Assembly: GCA_902796595.1 (NCBI GenBank)
Contig: CADBPM010000048.1
Coordinates: 1-49,223, forward strand
Length of the DNA: 49,223 nt
Direction of reading: 5' to 3'
From: an uncultured Lachnospiraceae bacterium
GTDB lineage: Bacteria; Bacillota; Clostridia; Lachnospirales; Lachnospiraceae
Below are positions 26,292-35,174 of this stretch, one piece after another (positions within the stretch are counted from its first letter, which is position 1; every line of letters begins with the position of its first letter). Below the pieces are notes generated by a model. The model was given only the letters and a program-made list of their open reading frames with translations, was not told the origin of the DNA and searched no databases. The translations under genes and the position numbers were made by a program.

Positions 26292-27113
26292 TCACCTCTT
26301 AAGTCCGTTTGCAATTTCAAGCATTGTATCTGATGTTGTGATTGCCTTTGAATTAAGCTGATATGCTCTCTGGGTAACGATCATATTAACCATTTCATCT
26401 GCAGCCTGAACATTTGAAGCTTCAAGATACCCCTGCTTTAAGGTACTCTTTGAAAGACTGTTGTCTGTTGCTTCAAGCCTTGGCGTACCAGATGCCGGAG
26501 ACTCAAAGTAAAGACTGTCACCTGACTTTGTAAGTCCTGCCGGATCATTGAACTGATAAAGCGCTATTCTTCCAAGTTTCTGTGTGTGCAGAATGCCGTT
26601 TTCATCCTCGGTATTATAATTAACATTACCGAAAGTATCTATGGACAGCTTGCTAGCATCCATATCATCACTAAGGACTATGTTCTGTCCTTCTGTATTA
26701 AGTACGGCATGTCCCTCTGAATCTGCAATCTGCCAACCGTTAGCTATCCTTGAAAGTGCAAAGTGACCGTTTCTTGTATAACCGGTAGTTCCCATTTTAT
26801 CTATGGCAAAGAAACCCTTACCCTGTATAAGAAGGTCGAGAGGCTGTTCTGTAGACTGAGCTGCGCCCTGTGTAAAAATGGTAGTGATCGAAGCGTCTCT
26901 GACACCAGAGCCAACCTGAATGCCTACAGGCTTAGGATTGCCCTCATAATCATTAGATGTGTGCTTGAGCTCCTGATAAAGAAGACTCTTGAATTCTGTT
27001 GTCTGAGTTTTAAAGCCTGTCGTATTTATATTACTGATATTGTTAGAAATATTATCAAGACTGAGCTGCTGTGCATACATTCCTGAAGCAGCACTCCAAA
27101 GTGATCTCAACAT
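26292..27113 (-). CDS. flgG: Flagellar distal-rod protein FlgG/FlhP-like
   Basis: This 273 aa axial protein has the N-terminal rod signature MLRSLWSAASGMYAQQ followed by a conserved NISNINTTGFK block. The C-terminal coiled segment (about 230-273, EMVNMIVTQRAYQLNSKAI) is typical of FlgG-type proteins. The middle (about 90-200) is the variable D1 domain. It corresponds to flhP of the B. subtilis mbl-flhO-flhP locus. It lies between the FlgF/FlhO-like gene (21 bp) and flgJ-like (6 bp). The ribosome site GGGAGG is about 12 bp from the ATG, slightly long. Confidence 0.9.
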   Translation of the reverse strand: MLRSLWSAASGMYAQQLSLDNISNNISNINTTGFKTQTTEFKSLLYQELKHTSNDYEGNPKPVGIQVGSGVRDASITTIFTQGAAQSTEQPLDLLIQGKGFFAIDKMGTTGYTRNGHFALSRIANGWQIADSEGHAVLNTEGQNIVLSDDMDASKLSIDTFGNVNYNTEDENGILHTQKLGRIALYQFNDPAGLTKSGDSLYFESPASGTPRLEATDNSLSKSTLKQGYLEASNVQAADEMVNMIVTQRAYQLNSKAITTSDTMLEIANGLKR

Positions 27114-27134
27114 AGTTAAAGAGCCCTCCCTTCA

Positions 27135-27914
27135 TCAGCCAGAAACACTGCCGGCACTGTTTATAACCTTATCCATCATAGAATCAGCGGTCTGTATAGC
27201 CTTTGAACCTGCCTGATATGAACGTTCGATCGTGATCATTTCAACCATCTCACGAACGGAATTTACATTCGACTGCTCTATATAGCCTTGGTGAATTTCT
27301 GCTACTGCACCCTTCTCAGTCGCACCATCCACAGCTCTGAAAAGATTATCGCCATATTTTTCAAGATAGTCGTAGTCTTCAAAATCAACTACCTTTATCT
27401 TGTCTACAAGCTCACCATCAGCATAAACTGAACCATCTCTCTTTATTGCAACATCTGTCGCATCAAGCGGAATTTCAAGCACACCGCCCTCAGTCTTAAG
27501 CTGATTGCCTTCTGAATCGGTAACATGCCCGTCGTTCGTTATCCTGAAATTACCGTCTCTTGTATATTTTTCAGACTCTTCGCCATTACGATTGACCGTA
27601 CGCACTGCAAAAAAACCATCACCTGCAATAGCAAGGTCGTAGGTACCCGATGTCTTGCGAAGTGCTCCCTGTGAGTAATCCCTGTATAATTCTCCAAGCT
27701 TGACACCAAGACTCATGTGACCTATCGCATGGTCATTAAAAGCCTCTGATGCGTCTCTTATCTTTATACCGAGAACCTTATCAAATGACTGACTTACTGT
27801 ATTTTCCTGCTTATAACCTGCAGTAGTGACATTTGCAAGGTTATTGGAAAGTATATCAAGTCTCTTCTGTTCGTTTGACATACCTGTGTATGCTGTGTAT
27901 AAGCTTCTGAGCAT
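27135..27914 (-). CDS. flgF: Flagellar proximal-rod protein FlgF/FlhO-like
   Basis: This 259 aa axial protein starts MLRSLYTAYTGMSNEQKRLD with NNLANVTTAGYK, the flagellar rod N-terminal motif. It ends with the conserved coiled segment EMVEMITIERSYQAGSKAI (about 220-238). It is the equivalent of flhO. The ribosome site GGAGG lies 7 bp upstream. A SigD-type promoter sits 63 bp before the ATG, so this and the next two genes can be expressed with the late flagellar genes, separately from mbl. Confidence 0.9.
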   Translation of the reverse strand: MLRSLYTAYTGMSNEQKRLDILSNNLANVTTAGYKQENTVSQSFDKVLGIKIRDASEAFNDHAIGHMSLGVKLGELYRDYSQGALRKTSGTYDLAIAGDGFFAVRTVNRNGEESEKYTRDGNFRITNDGHVTDSEGNQLKTEGGVLEIPLDATDVAIKRDGSVYADGELVDKIKVVDFEDYDYLEKYGDNLFRAVDGATEKGAVAEIHQGYIEQSNVNSVREMVEMITIERSYQAGSKAIQTADSMMDKVINSAGSVSG

Positions 27915-27976
27915 TCCTGCCTCCGATCAATGAACGTAACTTTTTAAAAGCAACTGATAGTAACTCTCATCAATTA

Positions 27977-28003
27977 TTATCGGCAATAGTTTAATTAAAT
28001 TTA
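27977..28003 (-). promoter_or_regulatory. SigD (sigma-28) flagellar promoter
   Basis: On the minus strand TAAA (28000-28003) is followed after exactly 15 bp by GCCGATAA (27977-27984), matching the SigD/FliA consensus. It lies between mbl and the flgF/flhO-like gene and drives the rod genes. Confidence 0.88.
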
Positions 28004-28024
28004 ACCTTTGTATCAAAAGAATAT

Positions 28025-29026
28025 TCAGTCACCTGATTTGCTTCCGGAGTTGCTAAGGAACTCAACAAACTGACCTGTTCCGATGGCAACGCAGGACATA
28101 GGATCTTCTGCAACAATAGTATTGATACCTGTGTTTTCCTCTATAAGCTGGTCGAGCCCCTTAAGAAGGGAACCGCCTCCTGTAAGCACAATGCCCTTAC
28201 CTGCTATATCCGCTGCAAGTTCAGGAGGTGTCTTTTCAAGTACTGAATGAACTGCCTCAACTATCTGCTCGCATGGATCATGGAGTGCTTCAAGTGCTTC
28301 ATCTGATGTGATCGTAATTGTCTTTGGCTTACCTTCAGGGAAATACATACCTGTAACATCGTATGTAAGCTCCTCAGGCAACTGATATGCACAACCGATA
28401 GACATTTTCACCGTTTCGGCAGTAACATCACCGATTATAAGACTGTGCTTGTTTTTAACATATTTTGCAATTGCTGTATCAAAATCATCACCGGCAATCT
28501 TAACTGAAGCTGATACAACTGCGCCGCCAAGTGAGATAACCGCAATATCTGAAGTACCACCTCCGATATCAACTATCATATTGCCGCTTGGTTTGGTGAT
28601 ATCTATACCTGCTCCGATCGCAGCAGCTATAGGCTCTTCTATGATCGCAACCTCTCTTGCACCTGCATTGTAAGTAGCCTCTTCAACGGCTCTCTTTTCT
28701 ACCTCTGTAGCCCCACTTGGGATGCATATACTTATACGCGGCTTTCTGAAATAGTGATTGCCTGTAGACTTTCTTATAAAGTAACGAAGCATCTTTTCTG
28801 TTACATCGTAATCAGAGATAACGCCCTGTCTGAGCGGTCTTATCGCGGATATGCTTGATGGTGTACGACCAAGCATAAGCCTTGCCTCTTCACCGATAGC
28901 CTTTACTTTTTTAGAAGAACTGTCGATAGCCACAACTGAAGGCTCTTTTAATACTACTCCCTTGCCTTTTACATAAACAAGTACACTTGCTGTACCAAGA
29001 TCTATTCCTATATCACTGCCAAGCAT
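28025..29026 (-). CDS. mbl: MreB/Mbl-family actin-like cell-shape protein
   Basis: This 333 aa bacterial actin organises lateral cell-wall synthesis beneath the membrane. The nucleotide-binding phosphate loop GIDLGTASVLVYVKGKGVV (about 7-25) and IVDIGGGTSDIAVISLGG (about 153-170) are intact, as is GIVLTGGGSLLKGL near the C-terminus. I chose ATG 29026, which has AAAGGAG just upstream, over ATG 29041. The mbl-flhO-flhP order of B. subtilis favours Mbl over MreB; sequence alone does not separate them. A second promoter follows the gene, so the rod genes can be expressed separately. The length is normal. Confidence 0.9.
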   Translation of the reverse strand: MLGSDIGIDLGTASVLVYVKGKGVVLKEPSVVAIDSSSKKVKAIGEEARLMLGRTPSSISAIRPLRQGVISDYDVTEKMLRYFIRKSTGNHYFRKPRISICIPSGATEVEKRAVEEATYNAGAREVAIIEEPIAAAIGAGIDITKPSGNMIVDIGGGTSDIAVISLGGAVVSASVKIAGDDFDTAIAKYVKNKHSLIIGDVTAETVKMSIGCAYQLPEELTYDVTGMYFPEGKPKTITITSDEALEALHDPCEQIVEAVHSVLEKTPPELAADIAGKGIVLTGGGSLLKGLDQLIEENTGINTIVAEDPMSCVAIGTGQFVEFLSNSGSKSGD

Positions 29027-29224
29027 TTCGGCTCCTTTCAAAACAACAGAATTTATATTTTCACTTTATGTGTAGTTTTATATATGATGTCGGGATCAAG
29101 AATATCTGTCGCCAACTCAATGATACGCAGCACATATAGTCTGTCTGCGCATACAATCTATTCTATTATAACTTATATCATGTAAAAATTAAAGCACAAA
29201 TATCTTAAAACTTCCTTTTTATTC

Positions 29225-29253
29225 TTGTGAATGTCCCGTTAAAAAGGTATAAT
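29225..29253 (+). promoter_or_regulatory. Sigma-A promoter of the 174 aa membrane protein
   Basis: TTGTGA (29225-29230) is followed after 17 bp by a perfect TATAAT (29248-29253), about 40 bp before the ATG at 29295. The region 29042-29224 also holds the mbl promoter, which I could not place with confidence. Confidence 0.6.
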
Positions 29254-29294
29254 TGTCGCATAAGCGTTGAAATAAGCCGTCGAGGAGAACTTTA

Positions 29295-29819
29295 ATGATA
29301 GATATAAACGAAGAAATAAAGAAAAAAAACTCTTATATCAAAAATGATGAAGATGCAGTAAATGAGGATATAGCACTTATCAGTTCCTATATTGCCGCAA
29401 AAAGGTGCAGACAAGTCTTAAATATAAGCCTTATGATAATCCTTGTTGCTCTTTTTGCGATGCATGTTCCAAATAGCGCACCTTTTTTTGCGATCATAAT
29501 CTATAATATCGTGCATATAAAATTAAAGCGCATGCCTATTTCCACTGAAAAGGAATGTACATTAAAGACCAGTCTGAAAGACAGCTATATAATTAACGCC
29601 CATGAGATTTATGCAGGACAGATATCATTAGTAATCGGGCTTCTCCTGCTCCTTTTGATGCAGTTTGCCTACGCAACTACCTTTGATATCATCGGCAAAA
29701 ACATTCTGGTCGGTCTTATTCCTACCTTCTGCATAATTGCAGTTTTAGTAGTGCGCTATCCCGGAACTCTTGTAATCCGCCAGATTATAAAGAGAACATT
29801 GCACAATAACAAGGAATAG
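29295..29819 (+). CDS. Integral membrane protein of unknown function (174 aa)
   Basis: I do not recognise a family. A soluble, charged N-terminus (about 1-40) is followed by four hydrophobic segments: about 42-58, 60-75, 108-126 and 133-152. The C-terminus is basic (IIKRTLHNNKE) and probably cytoplasmic. The ribosome site GAGGAGA is strong and the promoter is good, so expression is likely. It is alone on the plus strand between mbl and queH and has no recognisable catalytic motif. It ends in TAG. Confidence 0.8.
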   Translation: MIDINEEIKKKNSYIKNDEDAVNEDIALISSYIAAKRCRQVLNISLMIILVALFAMHVPNSAPFFAIIIYNIVHIKLKRMPISTEKECTLKTSLKDSYIINAHEIYAGQISLVIGLLLLLLMQFAYATTFDIIGKNILVGLIPTFCIIAVLVVRYPGTLVIRQIIKRTLHNNKE

Positions 29820-29833
29820 TTTGAAATTTTATT

Positions 29834-30478
29834 TCAACCCTTTTCTCTTTCGGCAATCTTGCGGTTTCTTTCTGCTTTAGAGCAAAAGCAGCCGCAATAG
29901 TCCTGTCTATAAAGCCCATATTCTTCAGATAATTCTACTGAACGATGATAGCCATTCTTTTTTTTGAAATCTGAAAAAAGATACTTTACTCCAAATTCTT
30001 CTGCCAGTTTTCCGCCAATCTCATTTAACCATGACGAATGCTTATAAGGGCTGATGGAAAGTGTCGTTGTAAAATAATCAAATCCTTTTTCTTTTGCCGT
30101 TTTTGCGCTTTCACGAAGTCTTAATTCATAGCAGTCATAGCACCTTTCGCCGCCCTCAGGCATAAGTTCTCTGCCTTTTGCTATAGCAGCAAAGCTTTCC
30201 GGATTGTACTTTCCTTCTATAAGGCCAGTACCTTCTGCACATGGTTCAAGTTTAATAAGTTTTTTTACTTCCTCCACTCTTGCATCGTACTCCGTCTTAG
30301 GAGTGATGTTAGGGTTATAATAAAAAATAGATATGTTGAAATATTCCGCTATTCTTTCAAGTACCGCACTGCTGCATGGAGCACAGCAACCATGCAGTAA
30401 AAGCGATGGTTTTCTGCCTTCTTTTTTTATAATGGCAATCTCATCTTCCATCAGTTTATCATAATTTATCTTATTCAA
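29834..30478 (-). CDS. queH: Epoxyqueuosine reductase QueH
   Basis: This 214 aa Fe-S enzyme reduces epoxyqueuosine to queuosine in the wobble base of tRNA; it is the non-cobalamin alternative to QueG. The paired cysteines HGCCAPCSS (about residues 29-37), CYDCYELRLRES (about 113-124) and the C-terminal YCGCFCS (about 194-200) supply cluster and metal ligands typical of the DUF208/QueH family. The start appears to be TTG (30478), with AAAGGA about 8 bp upstream. The first internal ATG is 9 codons later. No other queuosine gene is in the window. A full copy of the dispersed repeat lies just upstream, so any promoter must lie in or beside it. Confidence 0.92.
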   Translation of the reverse strand: MNKINYDKLMEDEIAIIKKEGRKPSLLLHGCCAPCSSAVLERIAEYFNISIFYYNPNITPKTEYDARVEEVKKLIKLEPCAEGTGLIEGKYNPESFAAIAKGRELMPEGGERCYDCYELRLRESAKTAKEKGFDYFTTTLSISPYKHSSWLNEIGGKLAEEFGVKYLFSDFKKKNGYHRSVELSEEYGLYRQDYCGCFCSKAERNRKIAEREKG

Positions 30479-30493
30479 TGTTTATTCCTTTCC

Positions 30494-30602
30494 AATATTG
30501 TATAGTAAGCGAAGAAAATAATTGCGGATAGAGCTTGCTCTATCCAGCATTAATTCTCGGTGACGTTTATCGTAAACGAAATTACTTATTTCGTTTACGA
30601 TA
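30494..30602 (-). repeat. Two-hairpin dispersed repeat, full copy 1
   Basis: This 109 bp element reads, on minus, as the same sequence as 49105-49211 with few differences. It contains an AT-rich hairpin (TATCGTAAACGAAAT with its complement) and a perfect GGATAGAGC/GCTCTATCC hairpin. It ends about 16 bp before the queH start. It has no ORF and no clear target-site duplication. Confidence 0.8.
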
Positions 30603-30611
30603 GTATTAAGA

Positions 30612-30646
30612 AAAGCCCTGCAGTACTTAATAGTACTGCAGAGCCA
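30612..30646 (-). terminator. Terminator of the radical SAM gene
   Basis: A 13 bp stem (30615-30627 with 30632-30644, one G-U pair) containing CTGCAGTACT is followed by TTTTC on the minus strand, about 25 bp after the stop. Confidence 0.85.
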
Positions 30647-30669
30647 CTATAAAGGTCAATCGTTTTATT

Positions 30670-32046
30670 TCAACCTGCATCCTCTTCTTCTGAAGCCTTT
30701 CTTGCCGCCTCTTCGAGATCTGCTGCCCATTTGGCTGCTGCAACCGGATCCCATTTCTTTGCATACTCTATAGTCTTTGCCACAAGATGCTCAGGGCTCT
30801 CCGGAGACTGCAAGTCTGTTGAATGTGCATTAGACTTTTTTACAAGTTCCGGTAGTACCTGCGGATTTTCAAGCATTGGACATGGTTTATACATATTTTC
30901 ATTAAAAGGCTGTCCGTCATGATATGCCATAAAGAGAGGTCCTCTTAAAGCATCAAGCAGAGTCTTCTCCCTGATATTGGTATCAGAATAATGTATAAAT
31001 ACACATGGGTCAACATCGCCATTGGCATTTATATGAAGATATCTTCTTCCGCCTGCTATACAGCCTCCTACATATTTTCCATCATTCTGGAAGTCCATAA
31101 GGAAAAGAGGTTTATGGTTACGATAATCACAGACTCTTCTATATACTTCCGTTCTCTGCTCTGGTGTAGGTAAAAGTTCTGGTGTCGCATCATTTCCAAC
31201 AGGCATAAAATGGAAATACCATACGAAATAAACACCAAGCTCAACAAGACTGTCGAGAAACTCGGTTGAAGTTATCGAGTCATAGTTTGCGCTGGTATAG
31301 CATGCAGAAATACCATAAGCAAGTTTTCTTTCCTTGAGAATCCTAAGGGCTCTTATAACCTTTTCATAAACACCATTGCCACGACGACCATCTGTTGCTG
31401 TTTCAAATCCTTCAAGTGAGATAGCCGGTACAAAATTGGCAACTTCAAGCATCTGATCTGCAAATTTCTCGTCAATTAAAGTTCCATTTGTAAAACAAAG
31501 GAAAATGCAATCGTCATGTTTTTTGCAAAGCTTTATTATATCTTCTTTTCTAACAAGCGGCTCACCGCCTGTATAAATATACATATAAACGCCTAATTCT
31601 TTTCCCTGACGTATGATATCATCTATTTCATCAAAGGAAAGGTTGAGCTTGTTGCCATATTCAGCTGCCCAACAGCCTGTACAATGAAGGTTGCAGGCAC
31701 TTGTAGGATCAAGCAATATAGCCCATGGAATATTGCAGTTGTATTTCTCGCGCATTGCGTTCTGCTTCTTCCATCCCTGAAGATTTACATTAAAGAAAAA
31801 GTTATTGGAAATGGTCTTCATAACCTTAGGATCGATATCGTTTATTACATGACGGACGTATGGATAAAACTGATGGTTCGGGTCTGAAATCGCACTGCGG
31901 ATAGCTTTACGCTGTGCAACAAAATCATTTCCCGCAAACTTGTCTGCCCAGTCCATAATCTTTAACATATTTTTGTCCGGGTCTTTATAAATGTAGTCGA
32001 ACACCTTACTGAGTCCAAATTTTTCAAGCGAACTGATAGCTCCCAT
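30670..32046 (-). CDS. Radical SAM enzyme, SPASM-like
   Basis: This protein of about 458 aa has a radical SAM core. The CNLHCTGC motif (CxxxCxxC, residues 118-125 from the chosen start) binds the 4Fe-4S cluster that cleaves S-adenosylmethionine. TGGEP follows about 35 residues later. The C-terminal half has GGCIAGGRRYLHINANGDVDPC and a later PCPM, a Cys pattern like SPASM auxiliary clusters. The N-terminal 100 residues are a helical, family-specific extension. The substrate is unknown; no precursor peptide is obvious nearby. I chose ATG 32046 (GGGAGGGGAAA site). It is monocistronic, with a promoter carrying a 9 bp inverted repeat and its own terminator. Confidence 0.85.
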   Translation of the reverse strand: MGAISSLEKFGLSKVFDYIYKDPDKNMLKIMDWADKFAGNDFVAQRKAIRSAISDPNHQFYPYVRHVINDIDPKVMKTISNNFFFNVNLQGWKKQNAMREKYNCNIPWAILLDPTSACNLHCTGCWAAEYGNKLNLSFDEIDDIIRQGKELGVYMYIYTGGEPLVRKEDIIKLCKKHDDCIFLCFTNGTLIDEKFADQMLEVANFVPAISLEGFETATDGRRGNGVYEKVIRALRILKERKLAYGISACYTSANYDSITSTEFLDSLVELGVYFVWYFHFMPVGNDATPELLPTPEQRTEVYRRVCDYRNHKPLFLMDFQNDGKYVGGCIAGGRRYLHINANGDVDPCVFIHYSDTNIREKTLLDALRGPLFMAYHDGQPFNENMYKPCPMLENPQVLPELVKKSNAHSTDLQSPESPEHLVAKTIEYAKKWDPVAAAKWAADLEEAARKASEEEDAG

Positions 32047-32107
32047 TTTCCCCTCCCGATTTTTTATAATAAGCACATGATTTAAACTTTCGCCCTTGTA
32101 TCATTAT

Positions 32108-32155
32108 ATTTTAATTTCAAACTCGTGATTTTTCAATGTACAATATTCACGAGTT
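32108..32155 (-). promoter_or_regulatory. Promoter of the radical SAM gene with inverted repeat
   Basis: On the minus strand TTGAAA (32131-32136) is followed after 17 bp by TAAAAT (32108-32113). A perfect 9 bp inverted repeat AACTCGTGA/TCACGAGTT (32120-32128 with 32147-32155) brackets the -35 box. It is a candidate operator. Confidence 0.5.
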
Positions 32156-32169
32156 GTTTATTTTAACCA

Positions 32170-32199
32170 AAAAGGAGGCGGCATCAGCCGCCTCCAAAA
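32170..32199 (-). terminator. Terminator of the 86 aa gene
   Basis: The perfect 9 bp stem GGAGGCGGC/GCCGCCTCC (32174-32182 with 32187-32195) has a 4 nt loop and T5 on the minus strand. Confidence 0.9.
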
Positions 32200-32226
32200 T
32201 AGTCAAATTTACGTCACAAAAGCCTA

Positions 32227-32487
32227 TCATGCAATGGTATTCTTCCATGTAAGACCATATACAAGCTCCATAAACTTCTTAATCTCTTCTTTCATACGAA
32301 GACAAGCTTCTGTCTCTGTACTGTAGTGAGAAATGCCAACTTTATTTTTCTTGTCAGCAAAATAAACATTCCAGCCATCGCTCGCACGTTCAAGACAGAT
32401 GCGGTTATTATGCGATCCGCTGAGACTATATATTTTCTTAGGTACAAGATGCTCTGATAAGAAAGTTCCTAATTCCTTTGTATTCAT
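32227..32487 (-). CDS. Small protein of unknown function (86 aa)
   Basis: I do not recognise a family. The protein is soluble, with no signal or membrane segment, and has a mixed charged sequence ending in a helix (TETEACLRMKEEIKKFMELVYGL). A GGAGG ribosome site lies upstream. A good promoter, a dyad over the predicted start site and a strong terminator show it is an expressed, monocistronic gene. It diverges from the GH94 gene across 250 bp, but no functional link is readable. Confidence 0.8.
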   Translation of the reverse strand: MNTKELGTFLSEHLVPKKIYSLSGSHNNRICLERASDGWNVYFADKKNKVGISHYSTETEACLRMKEEIKKFMELVYGLTWKNTIA

Positions 32488-32515
32488 AACCTCTGCCTCC
32501 GTTTATTTTATCATT

Positions 32516-32575
32516 ACTACTTCATGTAGTTTTAATTACTACATTCACTATAGCACATCTCCTCTGCTTTTGCAA
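32516..32575 (-). promoter_or_regulatory. Promoter of the 86 aa gene with operator-like dyads
   Basis: On the minus strand TTGCAA (32570-32575) is followed after 17 bp by TATAGT (32547-32552). The predicted start site lies in an inverted repeat ATGTAGT/ACTACAT (32524-32530 with 32538-32544). This overlaps a second dyad ACTAC/GTAGT (32516-32520 with 32526-32530). Repressor control is likely. Confidence 0.6.
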
Positions 32576-32739
32576 TAGTTTTTTTACTTAGTAAAGCCAT
32601 ACCTTATTCTTGTATTAAATGTTCACAATATAATCGGTTTTCATATCAGTTTTTATCGGTTAATTTATCAAGCAAAGTATGATATATTTATGTTGCGAAT
32701 TAAAAAAGACATATTGTCTCAAAGGATATGGAGGAGAAA

Positions 32740-35139
32740 ATGAAGTACGGATATTTTGATGACGAAAACAAAGAATATGTCATCACAAGACCTGATACCC
32801 CTGCAGCATGGGCAAATTATCTGGGTTCACCTGAATATGGTGCTCTTATAAGCAATAATGCAGGTGGTTACAGTTTCGTTAAAAGTGGTGCTGACGGAAG
32901 GATAATCAGATATATTTTCAATTATTTCGACCAGCCTGGCAGATACATTTACATAAGGGATAATGCATCCGGCGATTTCTGGTCAGCCTCATGGCAGCCA
33001 GTCGACAAAGACCTTAATGAATACAAGAGCGAATGCAGACACGGTACAGCTTATACAGTTATCAGTTCTGATTATTCAGGTATTCACACAGAAACTACAT
33101 ACTACGTTCCTCTCGGAAAAACCTATGAAGTCTGGAATTTAAAGATTACAAACAATTCTGACAAAGAAAGAGAATTAACCACAACAGGCTACTGCGAATT
33201 TACCAATCACAATAATTATGAGCAGGATCTTGTAAATATGCAGTATTCTCTGTATGTTACGCAAACATATTTCAACGGAAATTATATTCATCAGACAAGC
33301 AACGGAAATCTCAAAGTTCCTAATAAGGATGGTGAACCTGTAAATAATGCCTGCCTTGATAGATTTTTCGCTCTCACAGGTGCGCCTATTTCTTCCTATT
33401 GCGGCAGCAAGGACGAGTTTTTAGGTGCATACAGACAGTACAACAGACCAATAGGTGTTGAGCGAGGCGATCTTGGAAACAAACTTAATTTCTGTATGAA
33501 CAGCTGTGGTGCTCTTTCTTCTGTTATAAAGCTTCAGCCTGGGGAAGCAAAAGAAATCACCTTTATACTTGGTATGAAGGATGATGACGAAGCCAAGCCT
33601 ATCATTAAAGGATATGAAAACGATAAAGACCTCTGTCGCAAAGAATTAGAGGAATTAAAAACTTACTGGCATGAAAAACTTGGGCATTTTGTTATAAATA
33701 CGCCTGATAAAGAATTTAATTCGATGATAAATGTATGGAACGCCTTTAACTGTTTCATCACATTTACATGGTCACGCGCTGCATCGTTTATATACTGCGG
33801 AATGAGAAATGGCTACGGGTATCGTGATACTGTTCAGGATATTCAGGGTGTTATACATCTTGATCCTGCCGCTGCAAAGGATCAGATAAGACTTATGCTT
33901 TCAGGTCTTGTTTCAACCGGCGGCGCCCTTCCTCTTGTTAAGTATACTCATAATCCTGGTCATGAAAAAACACCTGAAGACAAGGATTACGATAATGGCA
34001 CATACCGTGCTGATGATGCACTTTGGCTTTTCCCTACAATATACAAATATATTGCTGAATCCGGAGACCTTGGTCTGCTTGATGAGGATATTCCCTATGC
34101 AGACAAGGGACATGACTCTATTTACGAGCATTTACAGAGAGTAATCCAGTTCTCAGAAACACATTGCGGAGCTCATGGTCTGCCAGCTGGTCTTTCCGCA
34201 GACTGGAACGACTGCCTGAACCTCGGTAAAAAAGGTGAATCTGTTTTCGTAGCCTTCCAGTTCTATATGGCAATGAGACTTATGTCTGAATTTGCAGAAT
34301 ACAAAAATGACACTGCTTTAAAGGCTGAACTCGAAAAGAAAATGTCCGTTCTCAAAGAAAAATTGAACACTGTATGCTGGGACGGAGACAGGTATGTAAG
34401 AGGTCTTTCTGAAAGTGGTCGTGTTATAGGATGCAAGGATAATATTGAAGGAAGTATGTGGCTCAACCCTCAGAGCTGGGCTGTTATTTCAGGCGGTGCA
34501 GATGCAGAAAAAGAAGATCTCGCCCTTGAAAACGTACACAAACTCCTTAACACTGAATTTGGTGCAATGCTTCTTACACCTTACCTTCATTCACATGCTC
34601 TTCCTGAAACCGGTGCTGTTTGCTATAACCCATCCGTCAAGGAAAATGGAGGTATATTCTCTCAGACTCAGGGTTGGATAATCTTAGCCGAAGCATTAAA
34701 GGGACATGGCAACAGAGCATTTGAATACTATTCAGAAAACTGCCCTGCTAAACAGAACGATAAAGCAGAAGTAAGAGTCCTTGAACCTTACATCTACGGT
34801 CAGTTCACCGAAGGAAGCGACAGCCCTGCTTTCGGACGTTCTCATGTGCACTGGCTTACAGGTACCGCATCTACAATGATGGTGGGTTCAGTGGAAGGTA
34901 TACTTGGTATGAGACCTGATCTTTTCGGTCTTAATATTGAACCTTCCATTCCATCAGAGTGGGATGAATTTACAATTGAAAAAGATTTCAGAGGAAAGCA
35001 CCTTTCAATATCTGTAAAAAATCCTTCTCATAAGGAGTCTGGTTTTACATCAATGACAGTAAATGGTGAAAAATATGATAAGCCTTATATCCCGGCTGAT
35101 AAACTCGCAGCTGAAAACAAGGTTGAATTAGTTCTTTAA
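32740..35139 (+). CDS. GH94 glycoside phosphorylase (cellobiose/chitobiose phosphorylase-like)
   Basis: This 799 aa cytosolic enzyme should cleave a beta-linked disaccharide with phosphate, giving a sugar 1-phosphate. It shows the family N-terminus MKYGYFDDENKEYVITRPDT, the RHG, GYRDTVQD and DDALWL blocks, and the catalytic ADWNDCLN with general-acid Asp488. The WLTGTAS block and PSIPSEWDEF end are also family features. The length fits disaccharide phosphorylases (about 800-820 aa), not cellodextrin phosphorylase. The closest recalled similarity is to both cellobiose and N,N'-diacetylchitobiose enzymes, so the substrate is unresolved. I chose ATG 32740 (GGAGGAG 4-5 bp upstream) over 32728. 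The gene is monocistronic and ends in a strong terminator; no transporter is adjacent. Confidence 0.88.
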   Translation: MKYGYFDDENKEYVITRPDTPAAWANYLGSPEYGALISNNAGGYSFVKSGADGRIIRYIFNYFDQPGRYIYIRDNASGDFWSASWQPVDKDLNEYKSECRHGTAYTVISSDYSGIHTETTYYVPLGKTYEVWNLKITNNSDKERELTTTGYCEFTNHNNYEQDLVNMQYSLYVTQTYFNGNYIHQTSNGNLKVPNKDGEPVNNACLDRFFALTGAPISSYCGSKDEFLGAYRQYNRPIGVERGDLGNKLNFCMNSCGALSSVIKLQPGEAKEITFILGMKDDDEAKPIIKGYENDKDLCRKELEELKTYWHEKLGHFVINTPDKEFNSMINVWNAFNCFITFTWSRAASFIYCGMRNGYGYRDTVQDIQGVIHLDPAAAKDQIRLMLSGLVSTGGALPLVKYTHNPGHEKTPEDKDYDNGTYRADDALWLFPTIYKYIAESGDLGLLDEDIPYADKGHDSIYEHLQRVIQFSETHCGAHGLPAGLSADWNDCLNLGKKGESVFVAFQFYMAMRLMSEFAEYKNDTALKAELEKKMSVLKEKLNTVCWDGDRYVRGLSESGRVIGCKDNIEGSMWLNPQSWAVISGGADAEKEDLALENVHKLLNTEFGAMLLTPYLHSHALPETGAVCYNPSVKENGGIFSQTQGWIILAEALKGHGNRAFEYYSENCPAKQNDKAEVRVLEPYIYGQFTEGSDSPAFGRSHVHWLTGTASTMMVGSVEGILGMRPDLFGLNIEPSIPSEWDEFTIEKDFRGKHLSISVKNPSHKESGFTSMTVNGEKYDKPYIPADKLAAENKVELVL

Positions 35140-35174
35140 AACAACACTTCATTGCTTCACAATATAGATATAGC

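Noticed and set aside
32620..32727. Direct repeats of ATCGGTT upstream of the GH94 gene as a sugar-repressor operator
   Set aside because: Only two 7 bp direct repeats are seen with no dyad; too weak to call. A promoter there (TTAATT-17-TATATT) is also weak.
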